A DNA stretch of 64,000 nt from Streptomyces venezuelae (lineage in GTDB: Bacteria > Actinomycetota > Actinomycetes > Streptomycetales > Streptomycetaceae): assembly GCF_008642355.1 (NCBI RefSeq), contig NZ_CP029193.1:6782001-6846000 (forward strand), written 5' to 3'. The position numbers were made by a program, and so were the translations under genes. This document shows positions 34,369-43,455 of this stretch, piece by piece. The notes under the pieces were generated by a model. That model had not been told where the DNA came from and did no database searches. It saw nothing but the letters and a program-made list of their open reading frames with translations. The stretch's first letter is position 1; each line of letters starts with the position of its first letter.

Positions 34369-35676
34369 ATGAGCAGACACATGGAGTCAACGGGCGCGTC
34401 GGACGCATCGGTTGTGACGGATGCAAGGCAGTCGGAGGCGGCGTACGACCGTCGCCGACTGCAGCAGTGGTTGACGGGGCAGGCCCGCGCCGGTGGCGTG
34501 GCGCGCCGCGACATGCTGCGGCTGGTCGCCGCCGCGGGCCTGGCCTCGACGGTGCCGGTGGCCCTGTCAGCGCCCCGCGCCGCCGCGGCGGGACCGGGCA
34601 TCGTCAAGCCGCTGCCGCCGGAGTGGTTCATCGTCCACGGCACGAACGCCGAGGCCCGCTTCGAGTCGTTCGCCGACACCGGCTTCACCACCCCGGTCTC
34701 CCGCTTCTTCGTCCGCAACCACACGACGACCCCGCGCCTCGACGCGGCCACCTGGAAGCTGAACATCTGGGGCGACGGGCTGACGGGCCGCGCGCGGGAG
34801 TTCACCCTGGCAGACCTGAGGCGCTTCAAGCCGGTGACGCGCACGGCGTTCGTGGAGTGCGCGGGCAACGCCAGGAACTTCTTCAAGACGCAGCAGGGCC
34901 GGGCGGGCTCGGGCACCCCCTGGACGACGGGTGCGATCGGCGTGGCCCACTGGCGAGGCGTACGCCTCGCCGACGTCCTGCAGAAAGCCGGTCTCTCCCG
35001 CCGGGCGGTCGACATCATGCCGCGCGGGCTCGACGACGAGTACGTCACGTCGAACGGTACGAACTACGGCCGGGTGCGCCGCCCCATGCCGGTCTCCAAG
35101 GCACTGGACGACGTCATCCTCGCGTATGAGATGAACGGTGCCCCTCTGCCGCCCGACCACGGCCATCCGGTGCGTCTCCTCGCCCCGTCCTGGGTGGGCA
35201 TCTCCTCGATCAAGTGGCTGGGCGACATCGAGGTCTCCACCCAGCCCCTGTACTCGCCCTGGAACACGGACTTCTACCGCCTGTTCGGCGACGCCTACCC
35301 GCCCGAGGGCAGTGCCCCGCTCGCCCGCCAGACCATCAAGTCGGCCTTCGAGCTGCCCTGGAACGCGGACCTGCCCGCACACACCCGGCACCGGCTCACG
35401 GGCCGCGCCTGGTCGGCCGACGGCGCGATCACACGGGTCGAGGTGAGCACGGACGGCGGCGCCTCCTGGCGGGCGGCGCGGCTGCACGACCGCGGGCAGG
35501 AGGGCTCCTGGACCCGGTGGTCCATCCCGTGGAAGCCCGAAAGGACCGGCCCGGCCGAACTTCTCTCCCGGGCCACCGACTCCACGGGCCGCACCCAGCC
35601 GGAGACGACGGTGCACAACACCCAGGGGTACCTGTTCGACGCGGTGATCCGGCACGCGGTCACCGTCAGCGGCTGA
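34369..35676 (+). CDS. Tat-exported sulfite-oxidase-like molybdopterin enzyme
   Basis: A 435-aa protein. Twin-arginine signal ARRDMLRLVAAAGLASTVPVALSAPRAAAA (about residues 44-73), then a molybdopterin domain with the Mo-ligand Cys in FVECAGNARNFF and the family segments YEMNGAPLPPDHGHPVRLLAPSWVGISSIKWLGDIEV. A C-terminal dimerisation domain (VEVSTDGGASWRAARL) follows. It lacks the cytochrome b5 domain of animal enzymes. It probably oxidises sulfite or a related substrate outside the membrane; no cytochrome partner gene is adjacent. It is a second member of this family beside that at 7281-8873. Confidence 0.88.
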   Translation: MSRHMESTGASDASVVTDARQSEAAYDRRRLQQWLTGQARAGGVARRDMLRLVAAAGLASTVPVALSAPRAAAAGPGIVKPLPPEWFIVHGTNAEARFESFADTGFTTPVSRFFVRNHTTTPRLDAATWKLNIWGDGLTGRAREFTLADLRRFKPVTRTAFVECAGNARNFFKTQQGRAGSGTPWTTGAIGVAHWRGVRLADVLQKAGLSRRAVDIMPRGLDDEYVTSNGTNYGRVRRPMPVSKALDDVILAYEMNGAPLPPDHGHPVRLLAPSWVGISSIKWLGDIEVSTQPLYSPWNTDFYRLFGDAYPPEGSAPLARQTIKSAFELPWNADLPAHTRHRLTGRAWSADGAITRVEVSTDGGASWRAARLHDRGQEGSWTRWSIPWKPERTGPAELLSRATDSTGRTQPETTVHNTQGYLFDAVIRHAVTVSG

Positions 35677-35709
35677 CGGGCCGCGCCCCGGAGCAACCGC
35701 CCCGGCCGC

Positions 35710-36636
35710 TCACCCGGCGGCCGCCGCCCACCGTTCGTACGCGGCGGCCGCCACGGCCAGGTCCTCCCAGGCCATCCCCGCCGACTTGAAAAGACGCGGG
35801 CGCCCCTCCTCGGCCTCCACCTCACCCCGGACCAGGGCGTCCAGCGTGTGCAGCCGCACCAGGTCGAAGGCGCCTTCGGAGGCGGCGAGCACCAAGTCGC
35901 CGCACTCCCGCGCCGCCACCGCGCGGGACTCCGCCACCACCGTGGCGCGGCCCACGAGATCGGCGTCGACCTCGCGGGCGTCCGGCTCGTGGGAGCCGAC
36001 CGCGGCGACCGCGGCGTGGTCGGGGAGCAGGGCGCTGTCGAAGAGGGGCTCGCGTGCCGTGGTGCAGCAGCAGACCACGTCGGCGTGGGCCACGGCGTCC
36101 GCCGTCGCCGCGGACGCGGAGAGGCCGACGGCGCGGCAGCGCGCGACGAAGTCCGCCACGCGACCGGCGTTCCGCGCGACCACGTCGACGTGGCGCAGCC
36201 CCGGACGCACGGCCCGCACCGCCTCCACGTGCCCCCACGCCTGCGGCCCGGTCCCGAAGACGACGAGCCGCCCGGCGTCCGGCACCGCCAGCTTCCGGAC
36301 GGCCACCCCGGACACGGCGGGGGTGCGCAGCGACGTCAGCGCGATGCCGTCCAGGAGGGCCAGCGGCGTGTGGGTCTCGCCGTCCAGGAGGACGTACAGG
36401 CCCTGGATACGGGGGAGACCGCGGTCCGCGTTGCCGGGCGTGACCGTGGCGACCTTCACGCCCGCGTACGACGCCGTGGCCGACGGCATCATGAGCAGCT
36501 GCCCGCCGGGCACGTCCACGACGCCGCGGTCCGGCTCCGCCTCCGGGTCGAGCCCGGCGACGAGGACGGCTTCCAGCGCGTCGATCGCGGCGGACATGGG
36601 GACGAGGCGTTCAATGGCGTCGGCATCAATGTGCAT
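35710..36636 (-). CDS. ornithine cyclodeaminase / mu-crystallin family protein
   Basis: A 308-aa enzyme with an N-terminal catalytic lobe (GGQLLMMPSATASYAGVKVATVTPGN) and a Rossmann domain (GRLVVFGTGPQAWGHVEAV, near residues 118-136), then GSHEPDAREVDADLV. Members deaminate ornithine to proline or act on alanine, lysine or imines. Divergence from arginine deiminase supports an arginine/ornithine role but does not prove it. ATG at 36636 follows AAGGA at a long distance; an upstream ATG-like start at 36678 adds non-conserved residues. Confidence 0.83.
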   Translation of the reverse strand: MHIDADAIERLVPMSAAIDALEAVLVAGLDPEAEPDRGVVDVPGGQLLMMPSATASYAGVKVATVTPGNADRGLPRIQGLYVLLDGETHTPLALLDGIALTSLRTPAVSGVAVRKLAVPDAGRLVVFGTGPQAWGHVEAVRAVRPGLRHVDVVARNAGRVADFVARCRAVGLSASAATADAVAHADVVCCCTTAREPLFDSALLPDHAAVAAVGSHEPDAREVDADLVGRATVVAESRAVAARECGDLVLAASEGAFDLVRLHTLDALVRGEVEAEEGRPRLFKSAGMAWEDLAVAAAAYERWAAAAG

Positions 36637-36761
36637 ATAAGGACAATCCTTGACGTAAGCGTTAAATTGCACAGGCATCAGGCATCAGTCATCAGGCGTC
36701 GGACGCCAAGCACACGCATCAGCACGAGGCACCAGAACCTGCGTAGACGGAAAGGCACTCA
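36637..36761. promoter_or_regulatory. divergent OCD / arcA control region
   Basis: The region holds an AT-rich segment TTGACGTAAGCGTTAAATT (36650-36668), a run of short direct repeats of GGCATCA/GTCATCA (36673-36695) and a palindrome GGCGTC-G-GACGCC (36695-36707). It must contain both promoters; exact hexamers are not assigned. Confidence 0.45.
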
Positions 36762-38039
36762 GTGACGAGTGTGACGAGTGTGACGAGCACCAACACCACC
36801 GGTCCGGGCTACGGCGTCCACTCCGAGGTCGGCAGACTCCGCAAGGTCCTGGTCTGCGCGCCCGCCCTCGCCCACCGCCGCCTGACCCCGACCAACTCCG
36901 CCGACCTGCTCTTCGACGACGTCATGTGGGTGGAGAACGCCCAGCGCGACCACGCCGCCTTCGTCGCCGAGCTGCGGCGGCGAGGGGTCGAGGTCGTCGA
37001 GCTGCACGACCTGCTCGCGCAGACCCTGGGCGTCCCCGGCGCCAGGGACTGGCTCCTGGAGCGGAAGATCACCGCGAACCAGGTGGGGATCGGCCTGATG
37101 GACGACACCCGCGCCTACCTGGAGACGCTGGAGCCGCGGCGGCTCGCCGAGTACCTGATCGGCGGCCTCGCGACCACGGACCTGCCGGACGAGTACCGCT
37201 CCGCGTACGTCTCACTCGTCCGCGAATCCACCGGCGTCGGCGAATACCTGATGCCGCCACTGCCGAACACCCTCTACACCCGCGACACCACGTGCTGGTT
37301 GTACGGCGGCGTGACCCTGAACCCGCTCTACTGGCCCGCCCGGCACGACGAGACGCTGCTGATGAAGGCGGTCTACGAGTTCCACCCCGACTTCACGGGC
37401 GCCACCGTCTGGTGGGGCGACCCCGAACTCGACTGGGGCCAGGCCACGTTCGAGGGCGGCGACATCATGCCTGTCGGCAACGGCGTCGTCCTCATGGGCA
37501 TGAGCGAACGCACCTCCCGCCAGGCCATCACCCAGGTCGCCGCCGCCCTGTTCGCCAACGGCGCGGCCGAACGGGTCGTCGTCGCGGGCATGCCGAGACT
37601 GCGCTCCGCGATGCACCTGGACACCGTCTTCACCTTCGCCGACCGCGACATCGTCACCCTGTACCCGAAGATCATGGACGACGTCCACGCGTTCACCCTC
37701 CGCCCCGGTGACGGCCCCGCGGGGGTCTCCATCACCGACGAGGGATCCCGTACGTTCGTCGACGTCGTCACCGAGGCACTGGGACTCCCTGCCATGCGGG
37801 TGATCGAGACGGGCGGGGACGTCTACGCGTCGGAGCGTCAGCAGTGGGACAGCGGCAACAACGCCGTCGCCCTGGAGCCGGGCGTGGTCTTCACGTACGA
37901 CCGCAACACCCAGACCAACGCGCTGCTGCGCAAGGCGGGCGTCGAGGTCATCGAGATCGTCGGCGCCGAACTGGGCCGGGGCCGCGGCGGCGGCCACTGC
38001 ATGACGTGCCCGCTGATCCGCGACGCGGTCGGCTTCTGA
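36762..38039 (+). CDS. arcA: arginine deiminase
   Basis: A 425-aa enzyme hydrolysing arginine to citrulline and ammonia. The catalytic Cys is in [13 protein letters not shown] near the C-terminus; the guanidinium-binding Asp is in [10 protein letters not shown], and the His in [23 protein letters not shown] is also typical. The first codons are three copies of GTGACGAGY (36762-36788), giving three in-frame GTG starts; GGAAAGG lies upstream of the first. No carbamate kinase or ornithine transcarbamylase gene is adjacent, so this is not a complete arginine fermentation operon. Confidence 0.94.
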   Translation: MTSVTSVTSTNTTGPGYGVHSEVGRLRKVLVCAPALAHRRLTPTNSADLLFDDVMWVENAQRDHAAFVAELRRRGVEVVELHDLLAQTLGVPGARDWLLERKITANQVGIGLMDDTRAYLETLEPRRLAEYLIGGLATTDLPDEYRSAYVSLVRESTGVGEYLMPPLPNTLYTRDTTCWLYGGVTLNPLYWPARHDETLLMKAVYEFHPDFTGATVWWGDPELDWGQATFEGGDIMPVGNGVVLMGMSERTSRQAITQVAAALFANGAAERVVVAGMPRLRSAMHLDTVFTFADRDIVTLYPKIMDDVHAFTLRPGDGPAGVSITDEGSRTFVDVVTEALGLPAMRVIETGGDVYASERQQWDSGNNAVALEPGVVFTYDRNTQTNALLRKAGVEVIEIVGAELGRGRGGGHCMTCPLIRDAVGF

Positions 38040-38179
38040 CACTCCGGAGGCGCCGGGACCGGTTCCGTCGCGGGTTCCTCGGCTGCGGCGCCAAGTGGGG
38101 GTGCACCAGATGCGGTCCGCCGCGGGGGCTGGGTGAATGAGGCGAGAGAAGCAGGAACCACCGCAGGCACAGGAGAACC

Positions 38180-38491
38180 ATGAACGCACGCACTGGCCTC
38201 GCCGGCCTCGGCCTGGCCGTCGTCGCAGTACTCGGCCCCCTCGCCACGACAGGCACCGCGGCCGCACCGCCCCCCGCCCCCGAGAACAAGCTCACCGACA
38301 GCATCTGCGCGTACGTCCAGGACATCCTCAAGAACATCGAGATCCTGAAGCAGATGAAAGTCGACGCTCTGAACCCGCAGACGGGCGGAGTCTGCGGAAA
38401 GGACACCCGTCCCACCTCCCTCACCCCGCAGGGTGAGCACACCGAACTCGTCGAGATCGATTTCGACGGACTCTTCGACGGCACCATGTGA
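38180..38491 (+). CDS. small secreted protein, unknown
   Basis: A 103-aa precursor with a signal peptide (MNARTGLAGLGLAVVAVLGPLATTGTAAA) and a mature part of about 73 residues with two Cys (DSICAYVQDI and GGVCGKD) that may form a disulfide. A short amphipathic helix NIEILKQMKVDAL follows. AGGAG precedes the ATG. No named family is recognised. A strong hairpin follows at 38571-38604. Confidence 0.72.
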   Translation: MNARTGLAGLGLAVVAVLGPLATTGTAAAPPPAPENKLTDSICAYVQDILKNIEILKQMKVDALNPQTGGVCGKDTRPTSLTPQGEHTELVEIDFDGLFDGTM

Positions 38492-38570
38492 CTCGGAGAT
38501 GTGGGGGACGAGTGACGGTGAAGGTGAGAAACGTCAGCTGAGCGACTCTCTGCGTCATACTCTCCCGGGC

Positions 38571-38604
38571 GGCGACGTACGCCCTCCTGCGCGCGTACGT
38601 CGCC
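38571..38604. terminator. hairpin terminator after the small secreted gene
   Basis: Perfect 12-bp arms GGCGACGTACGC (38571-38582) and GCGTACGTCGCC (38593-38604) with a 10-nt loop, 80 bp after the stop. Confidence 0.75.
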
Positions 38605-38705
38605 TCCCTGGGCCTATGGGCAGTCGTGGTGGTCCCGGAGCAGTGCGGGCCGGCTGGTTCACCCCGGCGCAGTGACTGCTGGTGACAGATGAGAGGGTCG
38701 GGCAG

Positions 38706-40016
38706 GTGAGTGAGCCACCGAAGAACACCCTGCAATACCGCTTTGACGGGCCCGAAGACGCCCCAGTCCTCATCCTGGGTTCCTCCCTCGGCACCACATG
38801 GCACATGTGGGACCGGCAGATACCCGAGCTGGTCCGGCAGTGGCGGGTGTTCCGCTTCGACATGCCGGGGCACGGCGGGGCACCCGCGCACCCGTGCGGG
38901 TCCGTCGGAGAGCTCGCCGACCGGCTGCTCGCCACACTCGACGAGCTCGGCGTGCACCGCTTCGGGTACGCCGGCTGCGCCTTCGGCGGGGCCATCGGCG
39001 CCGAGCTCGCGCTGCGGCACCCGCACCGCGTCGCCTCGCTCGCGCTCATCGCCGCGTCGCCGCGGTTCGGCACCGCCGACGAGTTCCGGCAGCGCGGCGT
39101 CATCGTGCGCAGCAACGGGCTCGACCCCATCGCACGCTCCGCCCCCGACCGCTGGTTCACACCCGGTTTCGCCGCCGCGCAGCCCGCGATCACCGACTGG
39201 GCCGTGCAGATGGTGCGCACCACCGATCCCGGCTGCTACATCGCCGCCTGCGAGGCCCTCGCCGCCTTCGACGTGCGCGCCGAGCTCGGCAGGATAGGCG
39301 TGCCCACTCTCGTGCTCGTCGGGTCCGAGGACCAGGTCACCGGGCAGGGCGAGGCCCGTACGCTCGTCGCCGGGATTCCGGACGCGCGGCTCGCCGTCGT
39401 CCCCGGTGCCTCGCATCTCGCCCCCGTCGAGCAGCCCGCCGCCGTCACCGATCTCCTCGTACGGCACTTCTCCACCGCCTGGCAGCCCGCGCCCGACGCC
39501 ACCATGGGCGGCGGCCAGTCGGTGCTCGCCGCCGTGCCCCCCAAGCCCGTCCTCGGGCCGTCGCCCGCGCCCGTCTCGCCCGTCGCCGAGATCGGCCCGG
39601 TGGAGCAGCCGGAGGCCGTGCCGGGGAACACGGCACCCGATCTGTACGGCGCGGGGATGAAGGTGCGCCGGGAGGTGCTCGGCGACGCGCACGTCGACCG
39701 CGTGCTCGCCGCCGCCGACGACTTCTCGGGGGACTTCCAGGAACTCGTCACCCGCTACGCGTGGGGTGAGATCTGGAACCGGCCGGGCCTGGACCGCCGC
39801 TCCCGCAGCTGCGTCACGCTCACGGCGCTCGTCGCGGGCGGTCACCTGGACGAGCTGGCGTTCCACACCCGGGCGGCGCTGCGGAACGGTCTCACCCCGG
39901 CCGAGATCAAGGAGGTCCTGCTCCAGGCCGCCGTGTACTGCGGCGTCCCCGCGGCGAACTCCGCGTTCAAGGTCGCGCAGGCCGTGATCCGTGAGGAAAC
40001 CACGCCGCAGGAGTAG
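38706..40016 (+). CDS. pcaL: PcaL-type fusion: enol-lactonase-like + 4-carboxymuconolactone decarboxylase
   Basis: A 436-aa two-domain protein. The N-terminal alpha/beta hydrolase (about residues 1-265) matches 3-oxoadipate enol-lactonase. The C-terminal domain (about 320-430; RREVLGDAHVDRVLAAADDFSGDFQELVTRYAWGEIW, AALRNGLTPAEIKEVLLQAAVYCG) is carboxymuconolactone decarboxylase, with a Pro-rich linker. The nucleophile elbow reads GCAFGG, so the Ser of GxSxG is Ala, while Asp (GSEDQ) and His (GASHL) remain. No other protocatechuate genes are nearby. GTG at 38706 has GAGAGGG upstream; GTG at 38682 would add eight residues. Confidence 0.8.
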   Translation: MSEPPKNTLQYRFDGPEDAPVLILGSSLGTTWHMWDRQIPELVRQWRVFRFDMPGHGGAPAHPCGSVGELADRLLATLDELGVHRFGYAGCAFGGAIGAELALRHPHRVASLALIAASPRFGTADEFRQRGVIVRSNGLDPIARSAPDRWFTPGFAAAQPAITDWAVQMVRTTDPGCYIAACEALAAFDVRAELGRIGVPTLVLVGSEDQVTGQGEARTLVAGIPDARLAVVPGASHLAPVEQPAAVTDLLVRHFSTAWQPAPDATMGGGQSVLAAVPPKPVLGPSPAPVSPVAEIGPVEQPEAVPGNTAPDLYGAGMKVRREVLGDAHVDRVLAAADDFSGDFQELVTRYAWGEIWNRPGLDRRSRSCVTLTALVAGGHLDELAFHTRAALRNGLTPAEIKEVLLQAAVYCGVPAANSAFKVAQAVIREETTPQE

Positions 40017-40020
40017 CAGG

Positions 40021-40722
40021 ATGGGAGACATGACGACATCTCCCGAGTCCCCCGAAACTCCCGACAGCAGGGCCGGGCGCACGCCGCGCATGACGTTCAC
40101 GAAGAAGTCCCACGCGTGCGTGCGTCTGGAAAAGGACGGGCGCACGCTCGTCGTCGATCCCGGCGGCTTCAGCGAGGAGGACGCCGCGCTCGGCGCCGAC
40201 GCCATCCTCGTCACGCACGAGCACCCGGACCACTTCGACGAGGACCGGCTGCGGACCGCCATGGAAGCCCGCCCCGGAACCGAGATCTGGACCCTCAAGT
40301 CGGTCGCGGACCGGATCTCGGCGGCCTTCCCCGGCCGCGTGCACACCGTCGGCCACGGCGACACGTTCACCGCCGCCGGGTTCGACGTCCAGGTCCACGG
40401 CGAACTGCACGCCGTGATCCATCCCGACATCCCGCGGATCACCAACGTCGGCTATCTCGTCGACGGAACGGTGTTCCACCCCGGGGACGCCCTCACCGTC
40501 CCCGACCAGCCCGTCGAGACGCTGATGCTCCCCGTCATGGCCCCGTGGAACAAGATCAGCGAAGTGATCGACTACGTACGCGAGGTCAAGCCGCAGCGCG
40601 CCTACGACATCCACGACGCGCTCCTCACCGACCTCGCCCGGCCCATCTACGACAACCAGATCGGCGCTCTCGGCGGGGCCGAGCACCTGCGTCTGACGCC
40701 GGGGGAGTCCGCGGATCTGTGA
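40021..40722 (+). CDS. metallo-beta-lactamase-fold hydrolase (UlaG-like)
   Basis: A 233-aa protein with the MBL fold: the metal motif THEHPDH (near residue 62), later His in GELHAVIHPDI and Asp in VFHPGDAL, and a terminal YDIHDALL. It resembles the UlaG/RNase-Z-like family of putative phosphodiesterases or lactonases; the substrate is unknown. The ATG at 40021 follows the pcaL stop by 4 bp with AGGAG in the pcaL end, so the genes are probably cotranscribed. Confidence 0.83.
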   Translation: MGDMTTSPESPETPDSRAGRTPRMTFTKKSHACVRLEKDGRTLVVDPGGFSEEDAALGADAILVTHEHPDHFDEDRLRTAMEARPGTEIWTLKSVADRISAAFPGRVHTVGHGDTFTAAGFDVQVHGELHAVIHPDIPRITNVGYLVDGTVFHPGDALTVPDQPVETLMLPVMAPWNKISEVIDYVREVKPQRAYDIHDALLTDLARPIYDNQIGALGGAEHLRLTPGESADL

Positions 40723-40752
40723 CTGTCAGTGCCGCCCGGTAGGTTGTGAGGC

Positions 40753-41532
40753 ATGCGCATTGCGACCTGGAACGTGAACTCGATCACCGCCCGTCTGCCG
40801 AGGCTCCTGGCCTGGCTGGAGGCCACCGGCACGGACGTGCTGTGCATACAGGAGACCAAGACGACGGCCGAGCAGTTCCCCGCCGACGCGCTCCGCGAGC
40901 TCGGGTACGAGTCGGCGGTGAACGCGACGGGGCGGTGGAACGGCGTCGCGCTGGTCTCCAAGGTCGGCCTCGACGACGTGGTCAAGGGCCTCCCGGGCGG
41001 GCCGGGGTACGACGGCGCGGAGGAGCCCCGCGCGATCTCCGCGACCTGCGGCCCCGTCCGCCTCTGGTCGGTGTACGTGCCGAACGGCCGCGAGGTCGAC
41101 CACGCCCACTACGCGTACAAGCTGCAGTGGTTCGAGGCCCTGAAGGCGGCGGTCGCCGCCGACGCGGCGGGCCCCCGCCCCTTCGCCGTCCTCGGCGACT
41201 TCAACGTGGCACCGACCGACGACGACGTCTGGGACCCGGCGCTCTTCGTCGGCGCCACGCACGTCTCCGAGCCCGAGCGCGCCGCCCTCGCCGCCCTGCG
41301 CGAGACGGGCCTCACCGACGTCGTGCCCCGCCCCCTCAAGTACGCCCACCCGTTCACATACTGGGACTACCGCCAGCTCGGCTTCCCCAAGAACCGGGGC
41401 ATGCGCATCGACCTCGTCTACGGAAACGAGCCGTTCGCGAAGGCCGTCTCCGACTCGTACGTGGACCGGGAGGAGCGCAAGGGCAAGGGCGCGTCCGACC
41501 ACGCCCCCGTCGTGGTCGACCTCGACGTCTGA
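40753..41532 (+). CDS. xthA: exodeoxyribonuclease III (AP endonuclease)
   Basis: A 259-aa DNA-repair nuclease of the exonuclease III family. The catalytic landmarks are complete: WNVNSI at the start, QETKTT (metal-binding Glu), WNGVALVSK, GDFNVAPTDDDVWDP, GFPKNRGMRIDLVYG and the C-terminal SDHAPVVVDL. It removes abasic sites and 3' blocks. It converges on the SGNH hydrolase gene with a 14-bp gap and no visible terminator. Confidence 0.93.
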   Translation: MRIATWNVNSITARLPRLLAWLEATGTDVLCIQETKTTAEQFPADALRELGYESAVNATGRWNGVALVSKVGLDDVVKGLPGGPGYDGAEEPRAISATCGPVRLWSVYVPNGREVDHAHYAYKLQWFEALKAAVAADAAGPRPFAVLGDFNVAPTDDDVWDPALFVGATHVSEPERAALAALRETGLTDVVPRPLKYAHPFTYWDYRQLGFPKNRGMRIDLVYGNEPFAKAVSDSYVDREERKGKGASDHAPVVVDLDV

Positions 41533-41546
41533 GGAGCGCGGGCGGG

Positions 41547-43319
41547 TTACGGCACGAGGAGCCGCAGGTCCACCGAGTCCGCCAGCGCCGCGAGGCCCGT
41601 GTCGCCCGGGTGCAGATGGTCCCCGCTGTCGTAGGCGGGGAGCATCCGTGCCGGGTGCGCGGGGTCCCGCAGCACCGCGTCGAAGTCGAGCACGGCGTCG
41701 AAGTCGTCACTGGTCCGCAGGTAGGCGTTGACGGCCTCCCGCTGCCGGTTCGCGGTCGCCGTGCACAGGGACTCGCCCTCGCACGGCGTGATCGTCGCCG
41801 CCACGGTCCGCAGTCCGCGCGCCCGCGCACGGTCCGCGATCTCCCGCAGCCCCGCGATCACCTGGTCCGCCGACGCGCCCCAGCGCACGTCGTTGATCCC
41901 CTCGAAGACGACGACGGTACGCGCCGACGTCTGGGCCAGGACGTCGCGGTCCAGGCGGTGCAAGGCGCTCACACCGCCCGTATCGGTGGAGACGCCGTCA
42001 CCGGGATAGCGGTCGGCGACCACGCGGTTCGCGGAGATGCCCTGGTTCAGCACGCCGTAGGCCGGGACGGCCGACTGGTTCAGGAGCCGCGTCGCCAGGA
42101 CGTTGGGCCAGCGCCGGTTGGCGTCCTGCGTCGACTTCACGCCGTCGGTGATCGAGTCGCCGAGCAGCACGACCGAGCCGGGCCCGCCGCCGACGTCGAC
42201 GCCGGTGAGCAGCGGCCAGGACGTGATCGTCGAGGTGTACGCCGCCGGGGAGCCGTCCGCCGTGTGGTCGCCGGGACCGCTGACGTACGAGCGCTGTACG
42301 GCCTGGCTGTGCACGGGCGCCGCCACGACGGGGCCGGGGAGGTGGAAGCTGACCAAAAGGTTCGCGTCGGCCGGCACGTCGAAGTCGAGGGGGTCGCTGT
42401 ACGCCTGGGCGCCCGCCGGAAGCTCCGCGCCCGGGGCGCCGCGGAAGGACAGCGGACGCGGTGCGCCCCGGGCCCCCGCCCCGGCCTCCTGCACCGCCAC
42501 CGTCGCGCTCCCGATCCGCACCGGGCCCGCGGCGAACGTGTTGTCGAGCCGGATGCGTACCCGCGGCCCGCCGGTGCTCGTGTGCACGACGAGCCGCACG
42601 GTCCGGTCGGACCACGGCCCCACCGCCGTGTAGCCCGCGGTCGACGCCGACCAGGTGCCCGTCCAGCCCTTCGTCGCGGCCCGCACCGACAGGGCGAACA
42701 CGTGCAGGTCCGGGGCGCCCGGGTCGCGCGGCAGGTTCACCGAGGCGACCTCCCGCCCGTGGGCGAGCGGCACTGTCACCACGTGGAGCCGTGCCTTCTC
42801 GGCGAGTTGGCCGCCGGGCGTGTTGATGTGCGGCAGGGCCACGGACTTCGTGGCGAGCGGGCCCGAGCGCCAGTCCGGCGCGGTGAGCCGGTAGGAGCCG
42901 CGCGAGCCGTCCCGGTAGCGGACCGTGCCCGTGCCGCTCGCCTCGCCACCCGTCCCCGCGACCAGGAAGGCGAGCGCGTCGCCGCGCCCGCGCACCCGCA
43001 CCGACTGACCGTCGGCGCGCACGTTGTCCGGCCTGCCCGGCGCGGTCCGCGGCCAGGTGAGCCGCGCCCCCTCGATGCCGAGGGTCCGCCCGGGAGTCCA
43101 GCCCGCGGCCGTCAGGTCCCGCGCGGACAGCGAGCCGCCCGAGCCGTCGAAGTCCGCGGCGGCGGGACGCGCGTCGTCGCTGACCGCGCGGTTGTCGAAG
43201 AGCCGCTCCAGGGGGAGCGGCCCGGGTCTGTGCGCCGCCGCGGCCTGCGCCGACGTCACCGGCACGAGGCCCGTGACCAAGGCGAGCACGGCGGCCGTTC
43301 CCCAGATACGTCGGCGCAC
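41547..43319 (-). CDS. secreted SGNH/GDSL hydrolase
   Basis: A 590-aa exported enzyme. After the signal peptide (RRRIWGTAAVLALVTGLVPVTSAQAAAA) comes a long beta-rich N-terminal half (about residues 45-370) of unknown role, perhaps carbohydrate-binding. The SGNH domain follows: VVLLGDSITDG (Ser), GISANRV (Gly block), FEGINDV (Asn) and DHLHPGDTG (Asp/His). It is probably an esterase acting on a polysaccharide or lipid. GTG at 43319 has GGGAGGGG upstream; longer frames lack a signal. Confidence 0.87.
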   Translation of the reverse strand: MRRRIWGTAAVLALVTGLVPVTSAQAAAAHRPGPLPLERLFDNRAVSDDARPAAADFDGSGGSLSARDLTAAGWTPGRTLGIEGARLTWPRTAPGRPDNVRADGQSVRVRGRGDALAFLVAGTGGEASGTGTVRYRDGSRGSYRLTAPDWRSGPLATKSVALPHINTPGGQLAEKARLHVVTVPLAHGREVASVNLPRDPGAPDLHVFALSVRAATKGWTGTWSASTAGYTAVGPWSDRTVRLVVHTSTGGPRVRIRLDNTFAAGPVRIGSATVAVQEAGAGARGAPRPLSFRGAPGAELPAGAQAYSDPLDFDVPADANLLVSFHLPGPVVAAPVHSQAVQRSYVSGPGDHTADGSPAAYTSTITSWPLLTGVDVGGGPGSVVLLGDSITDGVKSTQDANRRWPNVLATRLLNQSAVPAYGVLNQGISANRVVADRYPGDGVSTDTGGVSALHRLDRDVLAQTSARTVVVFEGINDVRWGASADQVIAGLREIADRARARGLRTVAATITPCEGESLCTATANRQREAVNAYLRTSDDFDAVLDFDAVLRDPAHPARMLPAYDSGDHLHPGDTGLAALADSVDLRLLVP

Positions 43320-43455
43320 GACAGTCCCCTCCCGCGGTGGCAGATGCGCCATGAAGCTAAGGAGGCACGGGAGGCGAGTCAATGAGGGGCGCGTGAACAC
43401 GACGCGAACTCACCGGACCGGGCCGCGGAACCATCCGGACCGAGCCCGCACTCCG

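Noticed and set aside
40746..43385. Very long open frame on the plus strand across the exonuclease and SGNH genes
   Set aside because: It runs out of frame through xthA and antisense to the SGNH gene; its Arg/Gly/Val-rich composition is typical of empty high-GC frames.
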